Notes: generated by a model from the sequence alone, not told the origin. A DNA stretch of 64,000 nucleotides from Symbiodinium sp. CCMP2592 (GCA_905221615.1 CAJNDT010006024.1:2333764-2397763); one strand, 5' to 3'; counted from the first letter of the stretch, positions 29,876 to 40,402 are shown. Made by a program: numbers and translations.

Positions 29876-30044
29876 AACAGCGCAACTCCGCTAAGCGTCA
29901 CTGATGGCGCTATTACCCCTTCCGCAAGGATGCCAGAAGTTGGATCCTCCGGGGAATCATTTTGTGGATAGAACTAACCATTCCTGCTGGCAACAAGCAC
30001 AGCCTTCCACCTAGCTTTTAGGGCTTAGGGTTGAGAGTGTAATG

Positions 30045-30165
30045 TAAAGGCCTTAATAATTAGACTAGGGTTTTGGTGCCCATTGTACTAAAGATCATAA
30101 CAAGGAACCCCTAAAATTAGTATTGGTATTCATTTGGGCCCCTATACTAGCGATTATAGTTTAGG
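30045..30165. mobile_element. Family G foldback MITE
   Basis: AAAGGCCTTAATAATTAGACTAGGG on the left pairs with TTCATTTGGGCCCCTATACTAG on the right. ATAACAAGGAACCCC is internal. Good copy. Confidence 0.75.
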
Positions 30166-30456
30166 GACTGGAGTTGAGTTGAGTTTAGAGATTACGGTTG
30201 AGGCTTGAGGGTTTAGGTTGTAGGGTTTATGTCCTGCGGTGCCCCTGTAGAACCCCTCACGGAACCCCTGTGAACTACGGTGTAACCGAAGAAAGCTTCT
30301 GTTCATGGCATGGTCAGATGTGGACTATAAGGGAAAACAACTAAATAACTGGAAGATGCGCCAACAACGGTACTCCCGCAACCCCCAAGCACGCTGGAAT
30401 CGAAGCCACCAAATTTCGTAACCAAATCCGCAAGTCCCACGGACGACGGTGATGTC

Positions 30457-30468
30457 AGCCATTTTGGC
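30457..30468 (+). other. 12-base match to the core of the dinoflagellate spliced leader
   Basis: AGCCATTTTGGC is the self-complementary-like core of the conserved dinoflagellate spliced leader. The flanking bases match only partly, and no conventional gene starts nearby, so this may be chance or a relict left by retroposition. Confidence 0.15.
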
Positions 30469-30509
30469 GAGATAGTGATAGTGTTGATAATGGCACGGCG
30501 GCTGTACTG

Positions 30510-30775
30510 ATGAAGGTAATGACGATGATGATGGTGACACTGGTGATGCTGGTGACGAGGATGATGTTGATGATGATCAAAACAATATCCTTATTCTTGT
30601 GAAACTCATAATCTTATACTAACATAGCGAGATTGATGAATACGACGCTGATGACGATGACGATGATGATGATGATGCTGTTGATCAATGATGGTGGTGG
30701 AGGCGATGATGGTGATGCTGAAGAAGGGGCTGATGCTGAACATGGCCGTGATGGTCCTGAAGATGAAGAATGAGG
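30510..30775. repeat. GATGATGAC-rich low-complexity DNA
   Basis: Irregular GATGAT, GATGAC and GGTGATGCTG triplets run along the stretch. A smaller related stretch is at 50950-51035. Confidence 0.8.
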
Positions 30776-30999
30776 ACGACGAAGGCTCAATGAACCGTGG
30801 TAACTAGAGTTTTGTAGCGAAACATGAGCTCCCTCCCAACTCAGTTCCTAGCCTGGAACCTATGTCCATCTCGGCTTTCGTCCTTGACACGCATAGTACA
30901 GGGGAAGAACTAGAGTCGGCTTTGTAAACAAATCATTAACGGTATCCTTGTTATAATAAGGAGCCCAACTAAGACAGCTGAGTGCGCCCTTTTTTGTCG

Positions 31000-31398
31000 A
31001 AGAAAGCTTCCGCCCTGATCTCGGAACGATGTAGCTCGGCCTTTTGCCTCTTGACGGGACGCCACGGGTTTAGGGCATTATAGGGTCGCTGCGGTTTTCG
31101 GGTTTGTATACGCGGGGGGTTCAGTCCTCAAATTCCATGCATGGGTTCTACAAGAGAATTCTGGCGAAATCTCTGTGGAAACTGGCGTCTTCAGCAACTG
31201 ACAAGGACCTGGAGCCTGCAATCCTCCCTGAATGGCTTTGGGATATCTGCCGCATGACATATCTTAAGGTGGAACTTCCGCGGACCGATTGCTTCCGCGT
31301 GCTTCCGCGCACACAGTCCCGTGCAATTTTCTTCGGTTGAAACCATTCATATTTCCAGGCCAATACTCATAATGACAGAAGCGCGAAAAAAACACCTC
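31000..31398. other. Unique-looking sequence 3' of the ankyrin gene
   Basis: Telomere-like words are absent. If the ankyrin gene continues, its next exons would be expected here or beyond on the minus strand. The plus-strand frame at 31104-31340 is open but unrecognised. Confidence 0.3.
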
Positions 31399-31578
31399 TC
31401 AAAATTCGCGCAAGACTGACAACAGCAGCACAAGCACGACGCGGAATGATCTCACACACATGCCAAAGATGGTCGGGCTGACCAGGCAAAACAACACAGG
31501 CAACCTGAACACGATGCATACGGCCACACTTATGACAGCTATGCAGCAAAACGAGATGGGCAACTCCCTGAAATCGAC

Positions 31579-32256
31579 CTTGCATGCGGCCACTACTGAG
31601 GCCAGCACGGCCGAGGGGAAGCCCCCAAGCCTTCCACCCTCCAGCAGAAAGAGCAGGATTCGAAAGTAGTTCTCGGTCGATGCAACAGCTGCCATCGATA
31701 CATCTACCAGGGTTTCACGATAAACACGGGCCGGTATGTAGAAAGCATCAGGCCTTTCAGACCACATGCGGACAATCTCCACCCGACCATGCCGACAGGC
31801 GTCTTGAAGAGCACAGCCCGCACCACCACCAGCCTCCAACAACAAACGAAATGAGCCCAGGTGGCCAGCCGTCACAGCAGCTTCGAGAGCGGCTCGGTCA
31901 ACGTCCCGCGCCCCAGCCTCCAACAGCAAACTCACTATCTCTCGGTGCCCTTTTTTGACGGCAGCAAGGATGGGTGTGAGGTGCTCGTTGCGGACCCACG
32001 CGGCACAGTTTGGATCGTGCCGGCTCTGCAACAACTTGTCCACCACGTCGACATCGTTGCGGTCAACTGCGCGTATGAACTTCGTTGCATCCTCTCTGGA
32101 AGCGTTGCGAAAAGGAAGTAACACGACCAGCTGCACATCCGTGCTTGAATCCAGTTCGCTACCGTCGTGCAGGATTACATTTCCATGCACAATTCGCTGC
32201 TGGTCCTGGGGGACCCCAAGGAGCATGTGCAAATGCTCCTTCAGTTGATGCATCAC
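31579..32256 (-). CDS. Ubiquitin-like/ankyrin-repeat protein, partial gene
   Basis: The minus-strand frame from 32256 begins MMHQLKEHLHMLLGVPQDQQ followed by RIVHGNVILHDGSELD, the C-terminal half of a ubiquitin-like fold (residues 1-48). About three ankyrin repeats follow: residues 54-83, 90-117 (TPILAAVKKGHREIVSLLLEAGA) and 120-150 (ALEAAVTAGHLGSFRLLLEAG), with a weaker fourth around 151-165. Proteins with this arrangement are abundant in Symbiodinium-like genomes and are thought to be protein-binding adaptors; no specific partner can be inferred. The first strand of the ubiquitin-like fold is absent, so an upstream exon is likely. After residue 226 the frame stays open to 31399 but turns into an unusually hydrophobic stretch. 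An AAG|GT donor at 31579/31578 suggests that this stretch is intron, so I end the exon there. If it is coding, it would add one or two membrane segments. Confidence 0.75.
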
Positions 32257-32463
32257 GTTTCATGTTATCCGAGATCGGAACACTAGCTGCTTCTTCCCCG
32301 GAGGACCACCAGACGCGCAGTTGCTTCTCTTGCCACGGCCAACGCATGGCGGCGCAAGACAGAGCCGAGAAAAAGAAGCCCAAAACCAGGCTTGACGGAG
32401 GGCCTCGCTGTATCGGCGGCGGTCTTAAAGTTGGCACTGTGCAAGCTGCGATCTATGTGTGTG

Positions 32464-32465
<2 letters not shown>

Positions 32466-32545
<80 letters not shown>
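32466..32545. repeat. (TA)n microsatellite
   Basis: An almost unbroken AT dinucleotide run of about 80 bases with two GA interruptions. Confidence 0.95.
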
Positions 32546-32546
<1 letters not shown>

Positions 32547-32747
32547 TATGTGTATATTGGGTGTCTCTCTCTGTCTCTCTCGGCGCTGTCAGAGGGAAAT
32601 TGCAACGAAAGAGCCTCACTGTAGACCCGAGTTGATTCACCTCGAAGCTCGACATGCGACATGCCCACACCACATCACCTTTCCCTGACCCGTTGCCGGG
32701 ACCCATCGCCAACGACTTCTGAAGTTGTTGCATGACTGTCGTGTACC

Positions 32748-32830
32748 TGTTAGGGTCCCGTCTAGGGTTGCGTTTAGGCTCGCTTTCAGGTTCGATTTAA
32801 GGTTTCGTTTGAGGTCTCGTTTGGGGCTTC
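32748..32830. repeat. Irregular tandem of GGTTTCGTTTGA-like units
   Basis: Seven or so 10-12 base units (GGGTCCCGTCTA, GGGTTGCGTTTA, GGCTCGCTTTCA and so on) with the shared plan GG-TCG-TTT. Confidence 0.65.
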
Positions 32831-33077
32831 GGGAAGATGGTAAGCTTTGTATTTTATTGCTGCTTTGGAATTATGGGGGACGGTGGGTATAATTCCAGGT
32901 TCGAAATAGCGACCTCGGCTAGAAACTGCTCAATCCGGAGCTGCTGAACCCTAAACCCGAAGCGCTACCACCACCCCACAGAACGCCTTCACAGGACTCC
33001 CCGCGCCATCGTCAGCCTTGCCGGGGGCTTCCTGGAAACCTCGAGAGTGTTTGTTACAAAGAGGTCCGAAACGCGCA

Positions 33078-33145
33078 AGGTTTAGGGTTTAGGGTGTAAA
33101 GTTTAGGGTTTAGGGTTTAGGGTGTGAGGTTTCGGGTTTCGGGCT
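33078..33145. repeat. TTTAGGG array, imperfect
   Basis: About eight G-rich heptamers including TGTAAAG and TGTGAGG variants. Confidence 0.88.
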
Positions 33146-33280
33146 TAGGGACACTTAGGATAGGGTTCTGTAAAGGGGAATTTGAGTGCCTCAATGATCA
33201 GAATAGGGTTAAGCTTTAGGGGCACATTGTCGCAAGGATATATTAAGGAAGCCTACAGGATAATCTTGGCATCTATATGG

Positions 33281-33380
33281 GAGTTTCCCAAAATAGGGGA
33301 CCCTAACATAGTACCCTAAATGGTAGGATCCTTATTACAAGGACCTCAAATTAAGGTATTTTCGAAAACCCCTACACCCT
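33281..33380. mobile_element. Family D foldback MITE
   Basis: GGGAGTTTCCCAAAATAGGGGACC on the left is inverted to GGTATTTTCGAAAACCCC on the right, with TAGTACCCTAAATGGTAGGATCC inside. Confidence 0.75.
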
Positions 33381-33547
33381 GAACCCCTTACAGAACCCTT
33401 ACAAATCCCTTTAAGAAACCCTTTAAAGAAACCCTAATGTACCCCTAATTCGCGGAAACTCCCTTGTTAAAGTGTGAGAATCGCGGGTCAGCGTTTCTGT
33501 GAAGCTTCTTCGGGCCGTAGATTCGGCAAAGGGCTACTATACTAGAA

Positions 33548-33722
33548 TATAGAGGCCTTGATGATTAGAATAGGGGTTCAGGGGTTTTTTCTAGGTGACA
33601 ACGCCTGGTGTGCGTCCTGTACGTCCTCTCACTTTTCTTGGGTGGGGAATGGGGGGTATTGTACTGTAACTATAATAAGGAACCTCCAAAATAGTACCGG
33701 TAGTTATTTGGGCCCCCGTACT
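33548..33722. mobile_element. Family G foldback interrupted by an insertion
   Basis: The left end TATAGAGGCCTTGATGATTAGAATAGGGG and the right part ACTATAATAAGGAACCTCCAAAATAGTACC with TTATTTGGGCCCCCGTACTATG are family G. About 75 bases of unrelated sequence (33590-33655) separate them. Confidence 0.65.
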
Positions 33723-34755
33723 ATGTCGATGACGACGACCAAGAGCAGAATCACGTGGCGACGACGACCACCGCCACCATCCACACCACGACTACAATAC
33801 GGCTAGTGCTGCGACTGCTTTCAACAACCCCCACCGCCACCAAACCCCACACCCTAAACCCGAAACCCCACAACCCTAAACCCGCAATCCCATCCAGCTA
33901 CGATGTCGGCCTGACGGGACGGGGATAGCTAAAACGCTGGACCTGATTCTAGCCAAACCCCGCCAATAGCCATATCAACAGCACGCGGGGAAGGACCTCC
34001 GGTTTCGAACAACCTCTCACGGAAGGCCCCACGTGCTACCCCTTGAAACGGAGTGTCAAATCCGAAACTGCTAAGCTAAGCCTTCCTCTTCAGTTGTTTT
34101 CTCAGGGGCTTCGGGCATAGGCTTGCGGGCTAGAGCTTTTTCGGGTTTAGGGTTCCATTAAGTTCTTGAGGAACTGCCGATCTGCACGGAACAGGAGAAC
34201 GAACAAAAGCTGGCGGCCCCCTAATTCCCGATGAAGCAACGTCGAAAAGAATCGAACAGGGCTTTGCTGCATAATGACCTTTCCGACTTACACAATGGGT
34301 TCGTACGTGGCGTTTAGGGGTGGATTTACGAGCCTCGAACATCTGCATTGGATGAGCCAAATCACAAAGCTCCGAAAATCGGAAGTTTCAGTTCGAGCCA
34401 GCATTTGTTAAAGAATGCAGCTTTTATGGAGATGTCATAGAGATGTATCGTCTTCAACTCTCAATCACGATTAACCCACAAAGTGCACAGTGCTCATTTC
34501 CGAAACGAAGGGCCCCACATATGGAACCTTAACAGTGGGATCCTTACCATTGCAGACCCTGTTTAGTCCCGTGTAACTATATGCCGCAAGATACGCCAAA
34601 CCCCATTCTGCTTATGAACGCCCCAAAGACATAGAACTCCTATAGAATCCTTGAAAGGAGCCCGATTCAATCATTAAGACCCCTATTACTATGCAGCCCA
34701 TCTAGATTCCCAATACATCCTTAGCGGAATTCTTGACGTCCCTATACAACCGTCA

Positions 34756-34814
34756 TTTGGGTAGTTCTCTACATCAGGGTCAATGAAAAGGGACCCCAAT
34801 TGAGAGGACTACCT
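34756..34814. mobile_element. Family E deletion derivative
   Basis: GGGTAGTTCTCTACATCAGGG and CCCCAATTGAGAGGACTACC keep both ends, while the interior is reduced, giving only 59 bp. The matching place in copy 2 (41110-41220) holds a CCCTAAA-type tract instead. Confidence 0.7.
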
Positions 34815-35277
34815 ATGTTTTGACAGTCCTAGGCGTACCGAGGCCCTGGCCACTTGCGTTCTCACACTCATGGGCCAAGGCCATGTCACCGGCGGGCTGC
34901 GACCCTTCACTCTGTTACAAGGCAGAATTGTCAAACCCAATCCGAAGTCCGCTTGCACATTTTTAGGAGTTCGCGGGTTAGGGGTTAGGACCAATTAAGG
35001 GAAGCTGGATCCCAACTGTTAAGCTCGTAAGCCCTTTTTTGTTGCTCCAGTCAGCCTGTGTCTCTGTCGCACCTGAGATTAGTCCAGGCTTGGGATGCTG
35101 TATACTCAGGGCCAAGGCAACTGCAGAACGTAAGCGCAAACTGCACGCATACCCCATGACGCATGCATGCGTTAGGGGCTTGGGGCATGAGGCTGAGAGG
35201 GGTCTCGAGTTTCTTCGGGTGCCCGAAATCCTCTTACAGCTGTACCCTAAACCGTGGACTCTGGGATCGAGACATGG

Positions 35278-35368
35278 AGGTTTCCGAACATAGGGGACCC
35301 TACTATCTAGGGTACTATCCTTATTCAAAAGGGCACCACCATATGGTACCCCTCGTTTTCGGAAACCC
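35278..35368. mobile_element. Family D foldback MITE, present only in duplication copy 1
   Basis: GGTTTCCGAACATAGGGGACC is inverted to GTACCCCTCGTTTTCGGAAACC. The flanking duplicated sequence (GACATG..., then GAAGTCGTTC) is joined without this element in copy 2 at 41770-41790. Confidence 0.75.
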
Positions 35369-36167
35369 AGATATCGTGCAGTTCCGATGTCGAAGTCGTT
35401 CCGAGATTCTGTAAAAAGCGCTTTCACACTGGGGGTAGTACGACAAGTTAATATAGGGGACGAAATAGTTACCTTTAGGGTTTAGCGTTTAGGGTTACTA
35501 TTTGGGGTGCCCTTATTATAATTTCAGTATGATTTTCCTGTTTCAAAGAGTGCGGCCCTTTCGCACCGCGTTGAGACTGTCACTGCACAGTCACTAGCGG
35601 CCAATTCTGATTTCTTATGCTTCTCCTTGCATTCATGTTCTTGTAATCTATGACCAACTTATACCCAAGCCTGGACAACAGCCTGACACCTGTCAGCAGA
35701 ACACCCTCTGGGCTTGCCATGCCGCTAGCTCTTAGGGGCTCCCGGTGTCGAAAATTGAATTTCAGAACATCCACATAAAGTGAAAGGCTTACGTAGTAAA
35801 AAGGTGCCTGCACAGGAAAGTGTGACTGTATCTCAATGTGGCCAGACACTGATATATGTCTAGGCAATACTGGCAGGTAATCCTTTTTTGGGTTGATGGC
35901 GCCTTTACAAACTTATGAAGTGGAAGCTTAACTGATAAAACAGTATTCGGGACTCCCAAAACCTGCTCTGATTACTCCCTGCATTAGACGCAGCTTGCAT
36001 CGATATCACCACGCCCAGACAAACTTAAAAAGCAAAGGCCCCTGTTTTTGGCTCTGCCGCCGAAGCTTGATGACAAGTCGCAGCTTCACGATCCACCAAG
36101 ACGTTCCTTACCATGAGGCTTCGGAGGCATGGGGCGGCTAGAGCGGGCAAAGTTCTGGCCTAGGGCT

Positions 36168-36290
36168 TTAGGTTTTAGGGTTTAAAGGTTTGGGGGCTTT
36201 CAGGGTTCAGGGGTTTTGGGGTTTAGGGGTTTAGGGTTTAGGGGTTTAGAGGTTTAGAGGTTTAGGAGTTTAGGGGTTTAGGGGCTTTTG
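36168..36290. repeat. TTTAGGG tract shared with copy 2 (42720-42830)
   Basis: G-rich heptamers, mostly TTTAGGGG and TTTAGAGG, occupy the same place in both duplication copies with different lengths, so the tract predates the duplication and has since drifted. Confidence 0.85.
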
Positions 36291-36621
36291 ATGAACTAGG
36301 AATGGTGTCACCTATTGTCCCAATGTAGGGCAGAGAGTAGTTTTGGGAATCCTCCGTCGAGGGTTCATTATGAGCTTGGGTGCAGTGTTGCCTATAATCC
36401 TTTTTGCTGCACAACGTGGTTTGCTAGATGGCATTTTCTGTTATACCGCGAAGGCGTTGGGAGTTCTGATGACAAAAGAGCTTGACTTCGCTGGGCGCCT
36501 AAGAAATGCTCACAACTATAAAGCATGGGATCCTCCAAATGACTAAAGCGACAGTTACACTCTTACTTATACTATGACCAGCAAGATCCCCGAAACGCTA
36601 AACCGTAAACTTGAACCCTAA

Positions 36622-36716
36622 AATAGTGGCCTGAATAATTAGAGTAGGGTTTAGGGCCCGCTTATACGATAAATATAGTAAAAAATCCAAAATAGTACAG
36701 GTATTTATTTAAGCTT
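36622..36716. mobile_element. Family G foldback shared by both duplication copies
   Basis: AATAGTGGCCTGAATAATTAGAGTAGGG on the left and GGTATTTATTTAAGC on the right, with AATATAGTAAAAAATCC inside. The same element is at 43162-43253, so it inserted before the duplication. Confidence 0.65.
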
Positions 36717-37172
36717 CAATCGCAAATCCCCGGAAAACATCCAAATCCAGGCTGCCAGAGGCCAGGTCGAAGTTAGCTTCTCGTGATCTGGACCTTGAAG
36801 GGCTCTTTCGAGCGCCGCGTGTGCACTGACCAGCCCGGGACAGCACGGGATGCAAGGTTATCAGGCACAACAGTCGTAGGGCGCAAGGCTGCATGGGATG
36901 TGGTGACGGGCTGGAGGACGCATTGCTAGGAGGGAAGAGCTGCCGAAGGCTGTGAAGAAGCATATCCAACAAGGGCAACGGCTCTCATAAACCTCCGACA
37001 CAGCTGTGGCGGCGCTGGCAGAGCCTTCCCGGCAGAGGCCGATACAGCAAAGCACCTGCCGGCCAGCTTGAAGCGGCCATGGTTCCCTGGATCTCAGCCG
37101 GAAACAAAGCGGCGCATCAACGATTGGCATTCTTTCTCACTTTGCCATTGGCGACAAACGGTGCTCGAGATT

Positions 37173-37430
37173 AAGCCCAACAGAGTTCTTGCAAATTTGC
37201 GAATCCGTGTTGGGATCGGGTGCGAAATAGCCTCTTAGAGGCAAAGTCAGCACCAAAAGATACAAGAATGCAAAGTGATACAAAGCAAGGAGCCCTCAGA
37301 ACATGCCCATGACTGACGCTCCACTTGTCTGCTTAAGAGGCTTTAAGATTAAGCCCAACAGATTTCTTTCAATTTTGCAATTCCGTGTTGGGATCGGGTG
37401 TGAAATAGCCTCTTCAAATCAAGGAGCCCC
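37173..37430 (-). repeat. Tandem partial duplication of the calpain gene 3' end
   Basis: The sequence just beyond the calpain stop codon (CTCAGAACATGCCCATG at 37430) and its downstream flank (AAGCCCAACAGATTTCTTTC, GTGTTGGGATCGGGTG, AAATAGCCTCTT) is repeated about 178 bases further on. AAGCCCAACAGAGTTCTTGC lies at 37173 and CTCAGAACATGCCCATGACT at 37295. The extra copy contains the last dozen codons with a frame-changing difference and the same terminal Met-Phe-stop. Confidence 0.85.
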
Positions 37431-39335
37431 TCAGAACATGCCCATGGCGGCCCACTTGTCTGCTTGAGAGAGTCCCTTCTTCTCTGCCTCTAACAAGGCC
37501 GCATAGCGACCCTCATCATCGATGGGTGTGGATTCTTTCTCTTTCCCAGCCTCAGCATCCTGCCCAGCCTGCCTGGCTGCCATCTCGGCTCTGATTTTGG
37601 CTATGGCCTCCCGATCCTTGCGCAGTGCTTCGGCCCTGGCTTCGGCCAAGGGGTCAGGTTCGGCCTCAGCTGCCTCCTTCTGCAGTGCTCGGACAGCACC
37701 CAGGCCGCTGCCCGCAGCAGTGGGGCTGGTTGAGTCCGGAGGGCCGGTTGAGTCTGGGCCTGGAGGAAGGCTTCCACAGACTTCACCCTTCATCCACTGA
37801 GGTGTTTCTTCCCGTTTGCTCTTGGCCTTCGTCCTGTTGGCCAAGAGACGCTCGATCTTGGGAGGTAGCTTGGTCCTGGCATGCTCTGCGAAGTCTTTGG
37901 CATTGTTTTCCGGAATTCCCCAATGCTCCATGTATGCTTTCGTCACGATGTCGAAGAGATCCGGATCTTGGAAGACTCGCATGTTGGGCATCTTGTCACC
38001 TCTCCAACTGACTGCCTCATCGGTGTACCATCCACCATTGTCGTAGAGCTCACGCCTGATGCGTTGGGCTCGTTCCCGGGCCTTTTTCACCTTCTCAGCC
38101 CTCTTCTCTTCATAGGGCGAGTCAACCGCTCGCTCTCCTGGCTGGCTCTTCTTCAGCACTTGCAGCATGGTAAACCACTTGCAGAAGTCAGCAATCGTCA
38201 TCCAGAAGACCCCATCCACTCGCTTCTGAAAATTCACCTCCTTGGCCACCTCTGGATGCTCCTTCCACTTCTCCGAGCTGTCACCCCAATCACCGTCGTA
38301 CTCTTGCTTCTTTCCCCAGGGATTCCGAACTCGAACCAACTCCAAGCCATGTCCCTCGTAGGATCCCAACACCCCATAGGTGTGCTTGGTGACCAAACCA
38401 TTCCCCAGATCACCCTCCGCTTCGCCCTCGACATCTTCTTTAATGTTGGGATTTTTCTTGGCGATGATGCCAGCACACATGAGGTATTTCTTGGAATCCC
38501 AAGACTGCAGGCACTTGAAGAACTCCTCAGGAGTATATGGACCCAGTTCCTGGTCGGGGTTGTGGAACGACTTTGTCTCGTCATCCCATTCGACATCAAG
38601 ATCTTGGACGTCGAAGGCGCTGTATCTCTTGCCCCAGCCATTGGAGCCAAGGTGCCAGTTCTCAATCTCCCCTTCCGATGCCCCGGTCATAACTTTCCAA
38701 CCGTCACTGACCAGCCCACCGTTCAGTTGCATGTAGTTCCCCCAAATCTTGGCGAAAGCTTTCTCCAAGACACACATCCAAACAGCATCGTCACAGGGAT
38801 TCACATAGATCAAGGGCTTTCCTTCATAAGCTACGCCGCCTCCAGTGTCAAGGGGCATGAAGGAATCCACCTTCACTCTAACCCAGGAGCTCAACTCTTG
38901 AGACCACAAACGCACCACATATTGCCCGATTTCATTGTGCTCCTTGGTGATGAAGAGATTTCGAATGGAATCCGGATATTCCGCCATGGTGGAAATGGCA
39001 GAAATGAGCCAGCAATCCCCAAGCGCCCCCTGCATCAAAGTGGCAGGATCAATCATGCCATCCTCTGGGAACAGCGGCTTGCCCGGATGGCAGTAGGTAA
39101 TTGGGCACCAGACATAGTCCAGCATACGACCGGCCACACTCATGGCCTCCTCTTTTGGAATGCCTATGGAGGTGTAGTCCAGGGGGAAGTGGGGATCGAC
39201 CCACAGCTTCTCCAAAAACTCCTTGGGACACTTCACCCCAAGTTTCACACCATCTCCAATCCCCGGCTGGTCCAGATCCACCACGAACTTCTCCTCGTCA
39301 CCCATGGCGCTACTGGTGAACTCCGAGATATCCAC
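37431..39335 (-). CDS. Calpain-type cysteine protease, single exon, 634 aa
   Basis: The frame carries a complete calpain catalytic core. QGALGDCWLISAISTMAEYP supplies Cys108, KHTYGVLGSYEGHG supplies His318, and VRVRNPWG supplies Asn338, which is followed by the usual DGDWGDSSEKW. All three catalytic residues are intact. VKVDSFMPLD (residues 154-163) and GGLVSDGWKVMTGASEG (207-223) are also calpain-typical. Residues 1-95 form a short N-terminal region and 105-400 the protease. Residues 405-435 and 545-600 are charged Lys/Arg/Glu/Ala-rich likely helices, and 520-545 is a Pro/Ser/Thr linker. There are no EF-hands, membrane segment or C2-like domain, so it is a soluble atypical calpain of the kind found in protists. 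Classical calpains are calcium-activated proteases that cut proteins at limited sites; the substrate here is unknown. No intron interrupts it and no spliced-leader remnant is visible upstream. The start is the first Met of the frame; Met11 is an alternative. Confidence 0.93.
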   Translation of the reverse strand: MDISEFTSSAMGDEEKFVVDLDQPGIGDGVKLGVKCPKEFLEKLWVDPHFPLDYTSIGIPKEEAMSVAGRMLDYVWCPITYCHPGKPLFPEDGMIDPATLMQGALGDCWLISAISTMAEYPDSIRNLFITKEHNEIGQYVVRLWSQELSSWVRVKVDSFMPLDTGGGVAYEGKPLIYVNPCDDAVWMCVLEKAFAKIWGNYMQLNGGLVSDGWKVMTGASEGEIENWHLGSNGWGKRYSAFDVQDLDVEWDDETKSFHNPDQELGPYTPEEFFKCLQSWDSKKYLMCAGIIAKKNPNIKEDVEGEAEGDLGNGLVTKHTYGVLGSYEGHGLELVRVRNPWGKKQEYDGDWGDSSEKWKEHPEVAKEVNFQKRVDGVFWMTIADFCKWFTMLQVLKKSQPGERAVDSPYEEKRAEKVKKARERAQRIRRELYDNGGWYTDEAVSWRGDKMPNMRVFQDPDLFDIVTKAYMEHWGIPENNAKDFAEHARTKLPPKIERLLANRTKAKSKREETPQWMKGEVCGSLPPGPDSTGPPDSTSPTAAGSGLGAVRALQKEAAEAEPDPLAEARAEALRKDREAIAKIRAEMAARQAGQDAEAGKEKESTPIDDEGRYAALLEAEKKGLSQADKWAAMGMF

Positions 39336-39869
39336 GCCCTCTTGACCATAAACGACTGGGCTGTCGCAAACCGTTGACGTTTAAACGTGTGGTGCACTAC
39401 GCGACTGATGAATCATGGTTGATGATGGTACCAATAATGGAGCCCCAACGATCACCCATGACATCCGATGATGGCTTACTGTAGTTCTTCAAAGGGTGCT
39501 GAACAGTCTGATCAACGGCTCATGTTGACAGCATGGCGACACTTCGGCTCAACACTCTGTTTATTCCAAGGGTTGACTGTGCTCAGAGCGGCGCAGATTC
39601 CAAACACTCCATGCATAGTTACCTAAGGATCCTAAGGATCCTATAAGGGTCATGTCGTGAGTAAAGGATAGTTTTTTCGGCACGTGAATTTCATGGGGCA
39701 TCTGGAAATTTCGACCTCCCGCGCGCCTTGGAAGGGCTTCGGCAGATCGGCCACGTCAAAGGTCAAGCGGCCCTGGATGGGAACATCCCACCATGAGAAA
39801 TTGCCATGAAACTGTCGCAACGGCAGAAACCTCCCAGTTTTTATCGAGTTGTTTCATCAATATTTCTCA
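39336..39869. other. Calpain upstream region
   Basis: Unique-looking sequence free of telomere-like arrays. It would hold the promoter and any 5' untranslated exon; no motif is recognisable. Confidence 0.35.
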
Positions 39870-40402
39870 ATGGAACTGAAGGCCCGTGCTGCCCTCAGGG
39901 ACGAAAGTGTCAAATCCGAAACTGCTAGATGCTAGGCCTGGTCGACGGCTGGAGTGTTTTCGGGTTTGGGGTGAGGCAAGGAAGAAAGAAGCGTATGGGG
40001 CTTTTGCTTTGGATTATAGCAGGGTTCTATGAGGACCATAAGAGAAATGACCATTCCGACTTATGTATCGACTTCGAACTTTGGCTGCTAGGGGTGGATG
40101 TGAGGAGCCGCGAAGATGAGTCGTCAGGCCAAACGGTTCAGGGCTTAGGGTTTACGGTTTAGGGTGTAGGGTTTGAAATTTGGGGTATTTTTTAAGCATC
40201 GCATGAGCCAGATCACAAAGCTCCCGAAATCGGAAGTTTCAGTTCAAGCGAGTGCTTGTCCAAGAATGCAGCCGAAACAGCTTTTTTTTGTGGAGATCCC
40301 ATACAGATGCAGCATCCTCAATTCTCAAGAACTTCCCTTCACCACTGAACCCGCAAAGCACCCAGCGTTCCTTTCTGAAAACACTCCCAGAGGGTCCACA
40401 TA

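Larger units (their letters stand above)
34018..37115. repeat. Segmental duplication, copy 1
   Basis: Colinear with 39870-43672. Anchors include GTGTCAAATCCGAAACTGCT (34055 and 39904), TCACAAAGCTCC then AATCGGAAGTTTCAGTT (34363 and 40213), GGCCAAGGCCATGTCACCGG (34873 and 41279), GCTTGGGATGCTGTATACTC (35088 and 41488), and CAGGTCGAAGTTAGCTTCTC or its near copy (36761 and 43299). Copies differ by many substitutions and by the presence or absence of foldback elements. Short open frames inside (for example 36343-36546 plus, 35867-35580 minus) are not recognised as proteins. Confidence 0.88.

Noticed and set aside
32085-32733. Frames of 100-180 codons around 32.1-32.7 kb on the plus and minus strands
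   Set aside because: They pass through a long (TA)n run giving Tyr-Ile repeats, or are antisense to the ankyrin exon.
35580-35867. 95-codon minus-strand frame in duplication copy 1
   Set aside because: It is not conserved as an open frame in copy 2, where a family E element interrupts it, and it has no recognised domain.
37881-39377. 498-codon open frame on the plus strand opposite the calpain gene
   Set aside because: It is the antisense shadow of a GC-rich coding region. It has no domain, while the minus-strand frame carries all calpain motifs.
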